This document shows, piece by piece, positions 23,165-34,250 of a stretch of 64,000 nucleotides of DNA. Below the pieces are notes generated by a model. That model worked only from the letters and a program-made list of their open reading frames with translations. It was not told where the DNA came from and did no database searches. Every line of letters starts with the position of its first letter. The stretch's first letter is position 1. This DNA is from Acheta domesticus (lineage: Eukaryota; Arthropoda; Insecta; Orthoptera; Gryllidae): contig JAHLJT010000631.1 of NCBI GenBank assembly GCA_031308135.1, positions 142,456,734 through 142,520,733 of the forward strand. The letters are read 5' to 3'. Made by a program: the position numbers and the translations under genes.

Positions 23165-24080
23165 GTTGATAGATGACATTACGATTTTTCCTTCTAAAGA
23201 TGGACATCTCAAGGAAGAAAAAAGGGAGGATGAAAATTCTCCTCAAGTGAATCGTCTTTCAGATACGATGTTGAGATGGGAGTGTCGAAGTAAATCTGAT
23301 CTCAGCACCTGATGAACCAAATCAACCAGTTCTCTCAACGAAAGAGCAAAATTCTCGCTCTTCCGTAAAAACTAAGAAACTGAAATATTTAAATAAAAGT
23401 TGTAATCGGAAATGGTCCAGTAATCAATTTCTTTATGTCTCGTTCGGGATGTGGTGAAAAAGATAAAAAAAGTATGGAAATTATGATGAAGATCTCCCAT
23501 ATTTTTATCGAATCAATTTAGGTCTTCCGTGCAATGAGGATAAATGAGATATGTGAGATGAGCAAAATATGCGCTGTGAAGAGGAATCATATTTTTGATA
23601 CGGATGAGATGAAGATATTCATTGCAATATTACTACCGACAGGGAATATGACTCCACAAAATATTAGAATGTTTTGTGAAACCAACTCAGATGTGCAAAA
23701 TAACCAAGTGTCTAACACACACTATGAAGAAAAATGTGATAGAAAAACATCAATATCTACATCATTGAAATAATATTTGCCTTTGCACTAGACGCAACAT
23801 GTCAAAATGCCTGGCTGTTATCGAGAAAAATTAGTATAGAAAATTACTTGACTCCTCGTGAATTTCGAAGGAATATTGTTCAAACATATTCTTGTAAGTA
23901 TGGAAGGCATCCTCGTAGAAATTCAACAAATCGATCGGGTTCATCAAGAATTCCCGCTCAGTGCAATTAATAGCTGCGGCAAATGCACATCAAAAGGAAT
24001 GCTGTTCTCTGAGGAAGTGCTTGAACTGTCAACTGCGCACTAGATTTATGTGGAAACGATGCAATGGGTTTACATGTGCA
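23165..24080 (+). pseudogene. piggyBac-like transposase relic, internally deleted
   Basis: Contains the two ends of a PGBD-type transposase but not its DDD core. The N-terminal part (23165-23300) has the acidic DDITIFPSKDGH...NRLSDTMLRW segment. At 23534-23773 it has ICEMSKICAVKRN, FDTDEMKIFIAILL and NIRMFCETNSD, the usual start of the DDE_Tnp_1_7 domain. By 23960-24075 the frame holds a cysteine-rich C-terminus (CGKC, then RKCLNCQLRTRFMWKRC), like the piggyBac CRD. Only about 200 bp lie between, too few for the catalytic region. Frames shift at least twice. TIRs were not identified. Confidence 0.65.
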
Positions 24081-24234
24081 TTGATGGTTTGATTATCTCG
24101 CTCAAATGTACGATTTTCTTTTCAATACATTTTTTCCAAAATATGACTGATTTTATGATAAACTGTGATCGTAGTGCCCGATGTCAACTCAAAGTAACTT
24201 TACTATATACTTACTTCAACGTATACGTACGTAT

Positions 24235-24690
24235 ATACGGAGTAATATACGTAGTACAGGGAAAGTTATGTAATGCTACGCGAAAAAACGACAGATATTC
24301 GGCAGAAAAAAATTCATTGCCGGGCCCTGATACCGAAAAGGTGGGTACATTCAGTTGGGAAATTAAGAAAAAAAATCTTGTAACACGTGGTGTAGCCGTA
24401 ATCTTTGTTCTGTGGGTCCTTGATTCCGAAAAAACCAACAGACTGCAAAACGTCTGTCCACCCGTCTGTAAACTCCACTGGCGTCTAAACAATGCGTACG
24501 ATTTTTTTCCAATTTGAAGAAACCCCTGACTCGAGTCGAAGCTTTGAGATTTTGAAAAACTTTCATCAAAAATACTTCCGGGAATCCCCCGATCCCCGGA
24601 CATTTTCAAATTTTCCCAAAAACGGCTCCAAATTTTTTCTTTAAATTTCTTGCAAAATAGAGAAAAATACACTTATTAAGGTGGTATAGT
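24235..24690 (+). repeat. Composite repeat family B, copy 1
   Basis: Runs from ATATACGGAGTAATATACG through CATTGCCGGGCCCTGATA and AACACGTGGTGTAGCC to CACTTATTAAGGTGGTATAG. A second full-length copy is at 33745-34250 and a fragment at 31690-31796. Non-coding; the open frames on both strands are incidental. Confidence 0.8.
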
Positions 24691-24699
24691 TACAGAGAT

Positions 24700-25445
24700 G
24701 GTCATTTCTTCATCGAGAGAAATTACGCAATGATACCATGCTCCACGCTAAAATGATGTTTTTTCCTGACAGAGTTAGATTCGTGGGTTAAAATTACCAT
24801 TTCATTCCTAGGATGGTTGCTGTTTATAGTACTTATTGCCTCGAGGGAACTTGAGAAGACAATGAAATTTTTGGAGTTTAGTGATTTGATTAGCTTGAAG
24901 GCTGCAAGCAGGGAGCATAATTCTGCTGTGGAGGTATTAGCATCTGAATGTAGTTGGTGGTTTATTTCTATTTCTTGAGTAGTTACAATAACAAATGTTC
25001 CAGTGTTGTTTTTGATGCCCTTAGTGTAAATTTTATAGTACTCGATGTATTTATTAATAAATTCTTGTACTTTTGGTTTCCAACCTTCTTTGGATGATAA
25101 ATTTTTTGTAAGTCATTTAGAGAGAGGCTAGTAGTGGTCCAGTAGTTTCCATGGAGGTATCGAGTAATTTCTTTTTTTCTCTAAGTTAACTTCCTTAAAA
25201 TCAAGGTCTGAGAGAATTGTTTTAGTTTTGGCATATATAGGAATGCTTTGTGCTCCATTGTGTTTTTGGTGATCTTTTGGTTTAATGTCATGAAATATGA
25301 TATGGTTGTGGGATGTTGCTGCTTTAATGGTATATTTTAAAGTTAACAAGAGTCTTCGATGAGATAAGATTGACTCATTAGCTTCAATTAAGATACTTCC
25401 AATCCAAACAGAAACATGTTTGCTGACATTTAAAACCAAAAATCA
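24700..25445 (-). pseudogene. LINE C-terminus with RNase H domain
   Basis: Minus-strand fragment of a LINE ORF2 after the reverse transcriptase core. At 25128-25439 it shows IEANESILSHRRLLLTLKYTI, the connection region found in R1/I-type elements. It then continues through KEGWKPKVQEFINKYIEYY, the RNase H start YTKGIKNNTGTFVIV, STAELCSLLAAFKLI and NSKNFIVFSSSLEAI. An RNase H domain is absent from Jockey elements, so this belongs to another clade. Asp in the usual YTDGS is Lys here. Truncated on both sides, with stops. Confidence 0.65.
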
Positions 25446-25925
25446 CGAAAATCAAGAGGAACCAGCTAGCAACAGAAGGAGCCGGTGCACAAGAAACGAA
25501 AATACTCTTTCTACTATTAGATGCTGCAAGTGCCATTATTTTGCAAAAATCTTTCTTCCATTGTTTGCCAAAATTCTTTGAATACTAATGTAGTTAAAAC
25601 GCAAGAGGACAATGAGTAATATGTTTAAAATAATATATTCTCAGGTTAAAAAACAGTTTGTTTTATTCCATTCTTCAATGCATGCAGTATTCCACCCGTA
25701 TTTTTTAAATAAATATAAAAATACGTAAATCATTGCCTTAATATTTTGTAGAAATTCCATATTTAATGAATTAATGCATTCGCAATAATTATTTAAACAA
25801 TTATTTGAAAATGCATACATGGAAGTCGATGGTTGATGGTGTCAACCACGCGACCGGTCATGTTCCGCAAAAAGGCGTGACCGCTCGAGAGTTAAATTTC
25901 TTGAAAGAATGGAGTAAAATACATA
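25446..25925. other. Intergenic, no gene seen
   Basis: AT-rich spacer between the LINE fragment and repeat family A. No recognisable feature. Confidence 0.4.
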
Positions 25926-27030
25926 TATTAAGGTGGTATAGAAACGAATCTTACAGTAAACTCTTAATTTTTGAAAATTGCAAAAGTTTGATTTTTTTCG
26001 GCTTCTTCCTCGAACTACAGAGTTGAACATAGATATTTTTCCTTCAAAACAAATTTGTTCTGCAAAATTAGTTCTTCCATTAAGGTCCTGTACGTTATTT
26101 AACAATTTTAGTAGTTTTCGCGCAATATGTGAAATTTTAAAAAATAACAAAAACAAGATTTTCCTGAAAACGATTCGAAATTTTTTCTTTCAACTTTTGG
26201 TACGATTAGTGCTAAATGTACTCTATGATATTACATAAACATAATTTAGCTCTATTCTTTTACTTTTTCAAAAATTACTAATTTTTTTAAAACGTTGTCT
26301 CGCACGGCTTTAATATTTTCATTACCGGCGATTTGTTGACATTATTATATTCACGAGTGCATGTGCTTTAAACAATGTTATATAAAGTTTCTCGCAAACT
26401 CAACGTTTTTCTGAGAAATGTAACTCAAAATTCCACATTTTTAGAAACGCTCAAACGCTATTTTCTCGTACATGGCTCAAAATGTTTTCTTTCAACTTTT
26501 CGAGAAGATAATGTGAAATGCACTATTTAGTACATCGTTAAGTTCATTTTGGGGTATTATTTTTTCAAAACATACAACAATGTAGTTTTTTGAAATATCT
26601 CTCACAGTGTGAATTTAGAATTTTCAGAAATTTGTAAATGATATTGTATTTGCGACTTCAGATGTTTTTCAAGCGACTTCAAATGAAGTTTTTCGAAAAC
26701 AAATATTTTCTGTGAAAAAGAGGTTTAATTTCGTATTTACACTAGCACTTAAACACCATTTTCTTAAAAACAGCTCCATATTTTTTAATGGAAATTGATA
26801 TTTGGGATGAGGTTTTACTGTTTTTCAAAATTCCGAAAATAATATTTCCGTTCTACTGTTGGGAAAGCGAAAAATTAAGACAATGTTAAAATGTGTACTT
26901 TGGTCGACGATAGAGGGCAGCCGGCAAGTGTATGTGACAAGTCAGAATAGCTAACCGAGAAAATAAAAACAAAGAAAATAGAAACTTAATACGGGAAAGT
27001 CTCTGTCATTCTGAAGCACTACTAAACTTT
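25926..27030 (-). repeat. Composite repeat family A, minus copy
   Basis: Starts (plus coordinates) with TTAAGGTGGTATAG, the end of family B. It then holds the reverse complement of family A, ending near 27028 with the complement of the head (CGGGAAAGTCTCTGTCATTCTG). Internal units containing GAGAAAATAGCGTTTGAGCG recur at roughly 300 bp spacing when read on the minus strand. Confidence 0.75.
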
Positions 27031-27810
27031 TATTTCCGTTCCTATCGTGTTTTGATGTTTGATGTTGATCACTTGACTTTGTCCTGTAAAGATTTTTCCA
27101 TTTATGCTGAATAAAAAATATATTTTAATTTGTTATTTTATAGTTAATATTAATATTATAATTGATATATTGAATGACGTTTGTTAATATAAACAATGAA
27201 GTAGTTATATTGTTTAATATGTGCCATTAATTTCTAGTCGCCACCCTGCCTTGGTTGCGCCACTGCTTATATTAACTGACAGCAATATTGCCAAATCCCA
27301 ACGCAACTGTAAAAATCAACGAGCACATCTTCGAGATCTTCCGTGTGTACCAACGGGAGGAATTGTAGAAGGGACTTCTAGCGATATATCACAACATAAT
27401 CATGCATATAGAATATCCACAAGCCATCCCTTTGTATTAATTAAGATAAAACGCTTTTGGTCCTCATCTCTAAACTGTAAAAGCAATTGTTGTCAATTAC
27501 CATCAGAATATAAGCAAATCTAACATTAAACAACAGAGATACCATTCACATAATTTAGTTTTGGAACATTCCCAAGAAAGGTAAAAACAGGAATTTAAAA
27601 AAAGAGAAAGCATATATTATTTAAACGAGGCATTCTCCAAACTACGTAACGCACTGCCCTTGTTCGTTCTCATTTTTCGATATCCACTCTCCCTGCAATT
27701 TGGTTAGTTGTTTTCCCTGAGGGAAAAAACGAACATTCTTACGCATTGTACTAGAATGTAAATGTTTTAAAAAAAGGCGCGTATTACTAGTACATACAAA
27801 ATTATTGCAG
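27031..27810. other. Intergenic, no gene seen
   Basis: AT-rich with no exon recognised. The open frame at 27221-27523 resembles no family known to me. Confidence 0.35.
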
Positions 27811-28320
27811 CCTTGAGCTTTCACGCCGTCCAGAGCGAAATCGCCCCGCGTCCAGCGCCCGCGGATCCGTTGCGTGCTGCGTGGCTTCCGTCGCGCCCTG
27901 TTACGCGCATCCAAAACATCCGCTCTGCACAACGCGCAACGCGGGAGGCAACAAGGGAAGTCTCTTCCTTTGCGACGCAGCGAAATCGTCCGTGTCCCAA
28001 TGGCGCTACCCCCTACCCCCACAGTCTGGCTATAAAACGCCTGCATACGGTCCACTCGGCACTTGCTGCTTCACACTCACTGGAGAATCTCACCAATTCG
28101 AAGATGCAGACTGCTCAGGTAGAGAAGAACGACGATTAATTTGCATTTCTTTTAGAAAATAATTTTTCCCGATTTAACACTTCACAAAGTAAACTCTACA
28201 AAGTAAAGAAAATATAATTGCATTCACTGTTTTCAAGTCCATATATTATTCTTAATTTCATGAATATGTAATAGTATGTTCAATATATACTATCGGGAAT
28301 ACACTTTGGAAGAAATTCAA
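27811..28320 (+). repeat. Duplicated promoter, exon 1 and 5' intron block, copy 1
   Basis: Almost identical to 41445-41950 (offset 13634). The block begins abruptly at CCTTGAGCTTTCACGCCG and covers a CpG-rich promoter, exon 1 and about 200 bp of intron 1 of g3. The homologous block starts g4. Confidence 0.9.
28031..28037 (+). promoter_or_regulatory. TATA box of g3
   Basis: TATAAAA in a CpG-rich upstream region, 73 bp before the ATG. Transcription should start near 28060. The same box occurs in g4. Confidence 0.8.
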
Positions 28321-29125
28321 TTGGTTTGTTTTACGCCTCTATCTCATAAAAATAAAACAGGATGTTTGTCTCACAACACCGCTGGCCAGTCAGTGACTTG
28401 GAAAAGAGTGTAGTTTTGTATTATTGTTTTTCACTATTCTAAAGGTTAAGTGCTCATAATTCATACATTGACGATCTTATTCCCCTCCGTTCAGAGGGAA
28501 TCAATCGTAGTGACCAGTGATACTTTTTCGTGATCGCTAGCGGAGAGTGAGTTGGATCTCTGAGTGCGAATTCGTGCGTTCGCAGCTGGTGAGTGCGTGC
28601 GTGCTGGCGCTGGCGGTGGCGGCCGTGCGTGGGGGCGTGGCGGTGAGCAGCGTCCACGGAGCGCCCGTCGGGGGCGCCGGCGTCCTCACCGCCCACCACG
28701 CCCTCCTCGCCCCGCAGGCGCTCGTCTACGCCAAGGACTACTACGTGAGTAGCAGCCGTCCTTTGCCTTGGTCTTCACTTGGGAACAACAGGAATCAGGA
28801 GGGGTTGCGTTGCGTTGTGTTGCAGGCGTATCCCGCCTACAAGTACGAGTACGCGGTGCACGACCCGCACACGGGCGACGTGAAGCAGCAGCACGAGGTG
28901 CGCGACGGCGACCGCGTCAAGGGCGCCTACAGCCTGGTGGAGCCCGACGGCAGCGTGCGCGTGGTGGAGTACGTGGCGGACGGGCACAGCGGCTTCAACG
29001 CCGTCGTCAAGAAGATCGGCCACGCCGCCCACCCGCTCGCCTCCGCCTACCCCGCCTACTCTGCCTATGGTCCCTCCTACGGACTCTCCTACGGACAGGC
29101 CCTCGGGCAATATGGGTACTACTAA
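28104..29125 (+). CDS. RR-2 cuticle protein gene g3
   Basis: Secreted cuticle structural protein with a chitin-binding RR-2 domain. Exon 1 28104-28118 (MQTAQ), exon 2 28586-28744, exon 3 28826-29125, giving 157 residues; introns of 467 and 81 bp with GT/AG ends. The signal peptide spans [18 protein letters not shown]. Residues 20-58 hold a short Val/Ala/His-rich segment ending YAKDYY. The RR-2 domain begins near residue 59: [49 protein letters not shown]. The tail is rich in Ala, Tyr and Gly ([12 protein letters not shown]), as in sclerotising cuticle proteins. Exons are strongly GC-rich against AT-rich flanks. Near-identical to g4 and g5. Start chosen by signal peptide, TATA spacing and conserved exon architecture. 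Confidence 0.94.
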
Positions 29126-29282
29126 ACCCTCAGAAGAAAAGATTGAATTTACCTACTAATAAGAAATTGGAAATGCATAGTACAATGTTGTTTTGTCTTG
29201 ATGTTTATTTCTTATGATTATAAAGAGTTATTTAATTTTTTGTATATAATTTTAGAATTAAACTAAGCGAAAGTCTGGATCA

Positions 29283-29288
29283 AATAAA
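29283..29288 (+). terminator. Poly(A) signal of g3
   Basis: AATAAA about 158 bp past the stop codon, in a 3'UTR shared with g5 but not with g4. Confidence 0.75.
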
Positions 29289-29289
29289 A

Positions 29290-29929
29290 ATTTTTGCAAT
29301 GGCTACTATTTTTAAATTTTATTTCAAATTTTCAACTGGTGTTGTGACAGTTGGTGTTTCATGGAAATATTCATAGAAATATTGAGTTAAAGTGTTAATG
29401 ATCTAAAATATCCTAAAATTAATGGTATTGAATTTTAAATCATATGTTTGAGTCATTCATTTGATTTTTAATTTTTAGAACAACTTAAACAAAAGTGTAT
29501 TTTTTGTATCTTATATAAGAATATTAATTATCTTTGAAATAGTTCTCCGTTCACGAGATTTTTATCATTGTTAATTCCACGAATGCTTAGAAAATTATCG
29601 TTAAATCAAGTCCCGAAACGAGGCCGTCTGCAACAATCAAGGAGGGAATGGTATACGTAAGAATTACTTGTTTACACTCATACAAGTAAGGACTAATGCA
29701 TCAAAAATATGTATAAATGAAAAATGCACGTAACGAAAACACGAAATATGAGAGTTTATTTGATTTTATTATCAATATTACACTACTCATACACACACTT
29801 ATCAAAATTCAAAGTTGTGAAAACGTTATTATTTTCATTACATATTGTTTTTGTTATTAAAATTGTTACACTACTAGATGGTGAACGCATATCTCTTGAT
29901 CTGATTATAACGGTTGAATGATTCTGCTT
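29290..29929. other. Intergenic, no gene seen
   Basis: AT-rich, between g3 and a copy of repeat family A. Confidence 0.4.
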
Positions 29930-30430
29930 TAAAAAACTAGTGATGCTACAGAATAGCACAGACATTCCCGTATTAGTTTTCTATTTCCTTTAGGTTCGGC
30001 TAGCTATTCGCACTTACCACATACTCTTGCCAGCTTCCATCTATCGCCGACCAAAGTACATATTTGTTGGATTTCCTTTATTTGCCAGTTTCGAAATAGT
30101 AGACTCGAAATATTATTTGAAGAATATTAAAGAACAGTAAAGCCTCGTCCTAAATTTAAATTTTCTTTAAAAAATTTGGAGCCCTTTCTAAGAAAATGGC
30201 GTTTAAGCGATACTGTATATTCGAAATTTGAAGTTCTTTTTCACAGAATGTTTTTGAGTTTTCGAAAACTTCATTAGAAGTCATTTAAAGCACTTTAACT
30301 CACAAAGCTTTTTACTGTTTTTGACGTTAAATACATTAATTATTAAAAGGAACTATAAACATTACCAAACTAACTAGTAATTTTTGTGAAAAAATGTTAT
30401 TTTTTTAAAAAAACGTATGGCAGCTTAAAC
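29930..30430 (+). repeat. Composite repeat family A, copy
   Basis: Head CTAGTGATGCTACAGAATAG followed by CTCTTGCCAGCTTCCATCTATCG and the AAGAAAATGGCGTTTAAGCG unit. Truncated within the first internal unit. Confidence 0.75.
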
Positions 30431-31689
30431 TAGTGTATTGCTTATCTAGACACATTTATTAGTAATTCAATTAGTTTCATTCAAAAGATTTTGATAAAAT
30501 AAATTCAACATTTACCTAGTCAATATAAACTGCAATGATTTCAGTGTATAATCTTTTATATGATATCTTTTGTATGAAGCTATCATAAAAGTAAGGTTGA
30601 AGAAATTCAAAAAAAGTAAAATGTCAAAATATTTAAAATAATAGAATGTACTCTAACGTTTTATAGACAAGAAACAGAAACATGTTTATCGTGTAAAAAT
30701 ATAAAATAAATCCTTATAAGTTTTGGAAATTCTTGTTTATTTTTCAACTCTCAAAATGTTTACCGGAAACGCGAACGACATTTTATTAAAAACGGTTAAT
30801 CGACCTATTAAGGAATTCTTTTACAGTCTTTGAAATTTTCAGAGACCATAATATGGCATGTGTTACTGATGAAATCTAACACATTCATAGATAAGTGGCC
30901 TTTTGTTCAATGAATGTATGTATGTTCTTTACCTCGGAACACTGACAAAAAGAATGACTATCAAACACGTTTCGAATAATTTAAATTCTAATTTTCAAAC
31001 ACAAGCTCTAATAAATAAAACAATTTTATCTATCTCTATAGATCTATCACTATCACCATCTAATGGTTCACCAACAATGTACTTTTCACAAATCCATTGC
31101 GACATTGTTCCGCAAATTTAAAAAAAAATTGCGGATTGTTTGAAAGAAATACATCAATTCATTGTAAATTGTTAATTTAACAAACATTTCTACTTTCCCA
31201 TATGCGTACGCCTCGGCCGATGCCCGATCATCTGGCGGAGGCCAATCCGCATCTGAAGACTCCCGCGCCACCACCCGGAACCCCTCGATGCCCCTACACC
31301 CTGTCAAAGAAGATAGTGCAGTGATGGAGCAGTCAAAATGTAAATAGTGTAAATAGTAACCAGTGCACAACAAGGACGTGACAGTGACAACTGTGCTTAG
31401 AGTTAGGCCATTTCAGGATAAGAAAATTTCGCTAAGATAAAAGCAATAAGGACGCGACAGAGTCACCTATGAAGTAATTTTAATTAAACCTAGGTTATTG
31501 AAGTAATGATAGTGTAAATAATACAAAAAAGGTGCGTCAGTGAGACAAGAGAGAAAAACCTCAGACTATTATAAATAACGCAAGAAAGGTCAAAACAATC
31601 TTGAATTCTCCAACCAACCAATATATACATACTATGTAGTGCAAAACTATCACCATGTATAAAAATTGTTTTGTCGAAAATAATCGCTA
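30431..31689. other. Intergenic, no gene recognised
   Basis: AT-rich, except for a GC-rich patch at 31205-31320 with a short open frame on each strand that I cannot assign. It may be a LINE 5'UTR remnant. Confidence 0.35.
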
Positions 31690-31796
31690 CTTAAACGTGG
31701 AGTAATATACATAGTAAAGGGACATTCATGTAATAATGCGCGAGAACACGGGGAATTTTCGGCAGAAAAAAATTATTGCCAGGCCGTTATAACGAT
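31690..31796 (+). repeat. Composite repeat family B, 5' fragment
   Basis: About the first 110 bp of family B (GGAGTAATATACATAGTA ... AAAAATTATTGCCAGGCC), directly joined to a family A head at 31797. Confidence 0.7.
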
Positions 31797-32541
31797 CTAC
31801 TGATGCTACAGAATGGCACAGCCTTTCCCTTATTAGTTTTCCATTTCCTTTAGTCTTTGCTAGCTATTCGAACTTGCCACATACACTTGCCAGCTACCAT
31901 CTATCGCCTCTCAAATTTCGTTTTTTAGCATTTTTTTAGCTTTTGGGTCTCTTAATAGTAGAAAGAAATTTTTATTTTAAGAATATTAAATAACAGTGAA
32001 ATCAAGTCAAAAATGGCAAGTTTCTTTGAAAAATTTGGAGTCGTTTTTAAGAGAATGGGGTTTAAGCGCTACTGTGGACGCGAAATTCGAAGCTCATTTT
32101 CACAGAAATATTTGTGTTTTCGAAAAACTATATTTGAAGTCATATAAAGCACTTTAACCTACAAATCCAATAGTGTGTACAAATTGTGTGTAACTGTCAT
32201 TTTAACGGTGTGAGAGATCTTTAGAGAAATTTACATTTGTGTAATATTCGATAAAACCAATATATATCCCACAATCAGGGACTGAATACCGAAATAATAG
32301 CGGTAAGGGTATTTATACCGGTATAGAAATACCTTTACCTCTATTATACCTTTATTCAAAATACCTTAAAAATACCGGTATAAGACGTCAAATACCGGTA
32401 TTTTTAGAGGTATTTTACCTTTATTCGACGTCTATACCGGTAAAATACCTCTATTTAGAGAAATTTATCATGAGAAAATACCGGTATTTCAGTATATTAT
32501 ACAGGTTTCGGAGGGGAAACATTCTGATTTTTTACGCTGAG

Positions 32542-32695
32542 ATGGCTCAGAGGAACAATTATGGACTCCGCAGACTTTCTGACCGGGGGTCCTAGGGTTC
32601 GAGTCTCAACGTTGGCGTATTTTCGTCACCAGACATTCTACCTAGGTCGAGTTCTGTTGTTGGTTGAGAAAGAATTATTACAATAGTCTGGAGAC
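32542..32695 (+). repeat. tRNA-derived SINE
   Basis: Box A-like GAGATGGCTCAGAGG, then GGGTTCGAGTCTC as box B, about 50 bp apart. A GTATTTTCGTCACCAGACATTCTACC tail of the sort seen in arthropod tRNA-SINEs follows. It does not fold as a full cloverleaf with a matched acceptor stem, so it is not called a tRNA gene. Confidence 0.65.
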
Positions 32696-33066
32696 GCGAA
32701 GGCGCGTTTGAGGGAGTGAACGCGTGTTTGGGGAGCGAACGCGCGTGTGGGGCCGTGAACGCGCGTGTGGGGACGCGAAGGCGCGTTTGGGGAGCGAACG
32801 CGCGTTTGGGGAGCGAAGGCGCGTTTGGGGAGCGAACGCGCGTTTGGGGAGAGAACGCGCGTTTGGGGAGAGAACGCGCGAAGGCGCGTTTGGGGGAGCG
32901 AACGAGCGTTTGGGGGAGCAAACGCGCGTGTGGGGCCGCGAACGCGCATGTGGGGACGCAAAGGCGCGTGTGGGGGAGTGAAGCGCGTGTGGGGACGCGA
33001 ACGCGCCTTTGGGGGAGCGAACCCGCGTTTGGGGAGCAAACGCGCATGTGGGGCCGCAAACGCGAC
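32695..33066. repeat. GC-rich 19 bp minisatellite
   Basis: About 19-20 units of a 19 bp motif, typically GCGAACGCGCGTTTGGGGA, with 17-21 bp variants (for example GTGTGGGGACGCGAAGGCGC). Unit length is not a multiple of three and stop triplets are scarce, so long reading frames exist on both strands; they are artefacts. Confidence 0.92.
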
Positions 33067-33744
33067 ACTATTTCCTTCGAAAATACCGGTATAAAACCGG
33101 TATAACCTTTATGGACGTCCATACCGGTATAGACGTCCTATAAAGGTATTTTACCGGCATAAAAGAATAAAGGTATTTTATACCAGTATGAAAAAATACC
33201 GGTATTTTACCGGTATTTTTACCGGTATTCAATACCTTTTCAGTCCCTGCCCACAATGAATTTTATGTCAGATTGAAGAGTGCAATTAGCAATATCCGTT
33301 AGAAAAGCTTGACGAAAAACTTTGGAGCCATTTATGAGAAAAGGGCGTATGAGCGTTTCTGAAAATGCGGAAATTTGATCTAGTTTTCACAGAAGGGCTG
33401 AAATACCATTTTCTCATTAATGGCTCCAATTTTTTTCTTCAAACCTTTGGAACGGATAGTGCTAATTCCATTTTTTAATATGTCGTTAACTTCATTTCGG
33501 GGTATTATTTTGTTTAAAAAATTATAGACTAATGGAATTTGTTTGAGAGATTTCTCACACATTAATGTGCACGTTTTCTACAATTTAAAAAGACACTATT
33601 GTATTTGTGAGTGAAAGTGCTTTAAATGGCATCAAATACATTTTTTCAAAAACAAAAGATCCATGTGAAAAAGAGCTTCAAATGTCGTTTTTACAGTAGC
33701 GATGAAACTCCATTCTGTTACAAGCGGCTATAATTTTTACTTTC

Positions 33745-34250
33745 CCGTATACCTTCGTATACACGGAGTGATATACGTAGTATAGGGGAAGGTATGTAGT
33801 GCTGCGCGAAAAAATGGCGAATTTCGCCGGAAAAATTTCATTGCCGGGCCTTGATTACGAAAAAGTGGATAAAACCGATTGTTAAATTAAGACAAAAACC
33901 CCCTAACACGTGGTGTAGCCAGAAACCCTGTTTTGTGGTCCTTGATACCGAAAAACCAATTAAAAAGAAAACATCCGTCTGTCCGTCCGTCCGTCCGTCC
34001 GTCTGTCCGTCTGTGAACACTGCTAGCGCCTAAACCATACGTACGATTTCTTCCAAAATGGATATTCCCCGGTCGATCTGGTTGTAGTCGAAGCTTTAAG
34101 ATTTTGAAAAAGATTCTGTAAAATTTGGGAGTACTTTACATGAAGCTCTCCGGACATTTTCAAAATTTTATCAAAAATGGCTCCAAATTTTTTCTTTAAA
34201 TTTCTTGTAAGAATAGAGTAAAATACACTTATTAAGGTGGCATAGATCCG
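33745..34250 (+). repeat. Composite repeat family B, copy 2
   Basis: Full-length relative of 24235-24690, with a (CCGT)n-like microsatellite at 33976-34015. It ends with CACTTATTAAGGTGGCATAG and abuts the foldback family A copy. Confidence 0.85.

Larger units (their letters stand above)
32276..33249. mobile_element. hAT-type MITE, 974 bp, 8 bp TSD CCCACAAT
   Basis: Ends CAGGGACTGAA and TTCAGTCCCTG form an 11 bp inverted repeat. The target sequence CCCACAAT is duplicated exactly at 32268-32275 and 33250-33257, and removing the element restores the family A arm. Subterminal regions on both sides are packed with the palindrome ATACCGGTAT and related AGGTATTTTACC motifs. The centre holds a tRNA-derived SINE-like piece (32542-32695) and a 19 bp minisatellite (32695-33066). 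No transposase. CAGGG-type ends and 8 bp duplication are hallmarks of the hAT superfamily. Confidence 0.88.
31797..33740. repeat. Foldback copy of family A, split by a MITE
   Basis: The plus-oriented arm runs from the head at 31797 to about 33395, interrupted by the hAT-type MITE at 32276-33249. The reverse-complement arm runs from 33396 to 33740. Aligned by eye, about 330 bp of each arm are complementary, for example AGTGCAATTAGCA(A)TATCCGTT against AACGGATAGTGCTAATTCC, and CTCATTTTCACAGAA against ATGTGAAAAAGAGC. The arms are imperfect, so the palindrome is old. Confidence 0.8.

Noticed and set aside
24211..24672. Protein-coding gene on either strand
   Set aside because: The same sequence recurs at 33745-34250 with different frames, so it is a non-coding repeat.
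28768..29217. Arg-rich plus-strand frame overlapping g3 exon 3 (also 47719-48096 and 63347-63793)
   Set aside because: Out-of-frame shadow of the RR-2 exon caused by high GC content.
31086..31373. Small gene in a GC-rich patch
   Set aside because: No domain, no splice or promoter support. More likely a transposon UTR.
32542..32620. tRNA gene
   Set aside because: Box A and B are present but the cloverleaf and acceptor stem are not convincing, and it lies in a MITE; called a SINE instead.
32592..33122. Frames of 85-176 codons over the minisatellite
   Set aside because: Produced by the 19 bp repeat on both strands; no start context or non-repeat domain.
33976..34015. CRISPR-like or regulatory array
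   Set aside because: It is a simple (CCGT/CTGT)n microsatellite within repeat family B.
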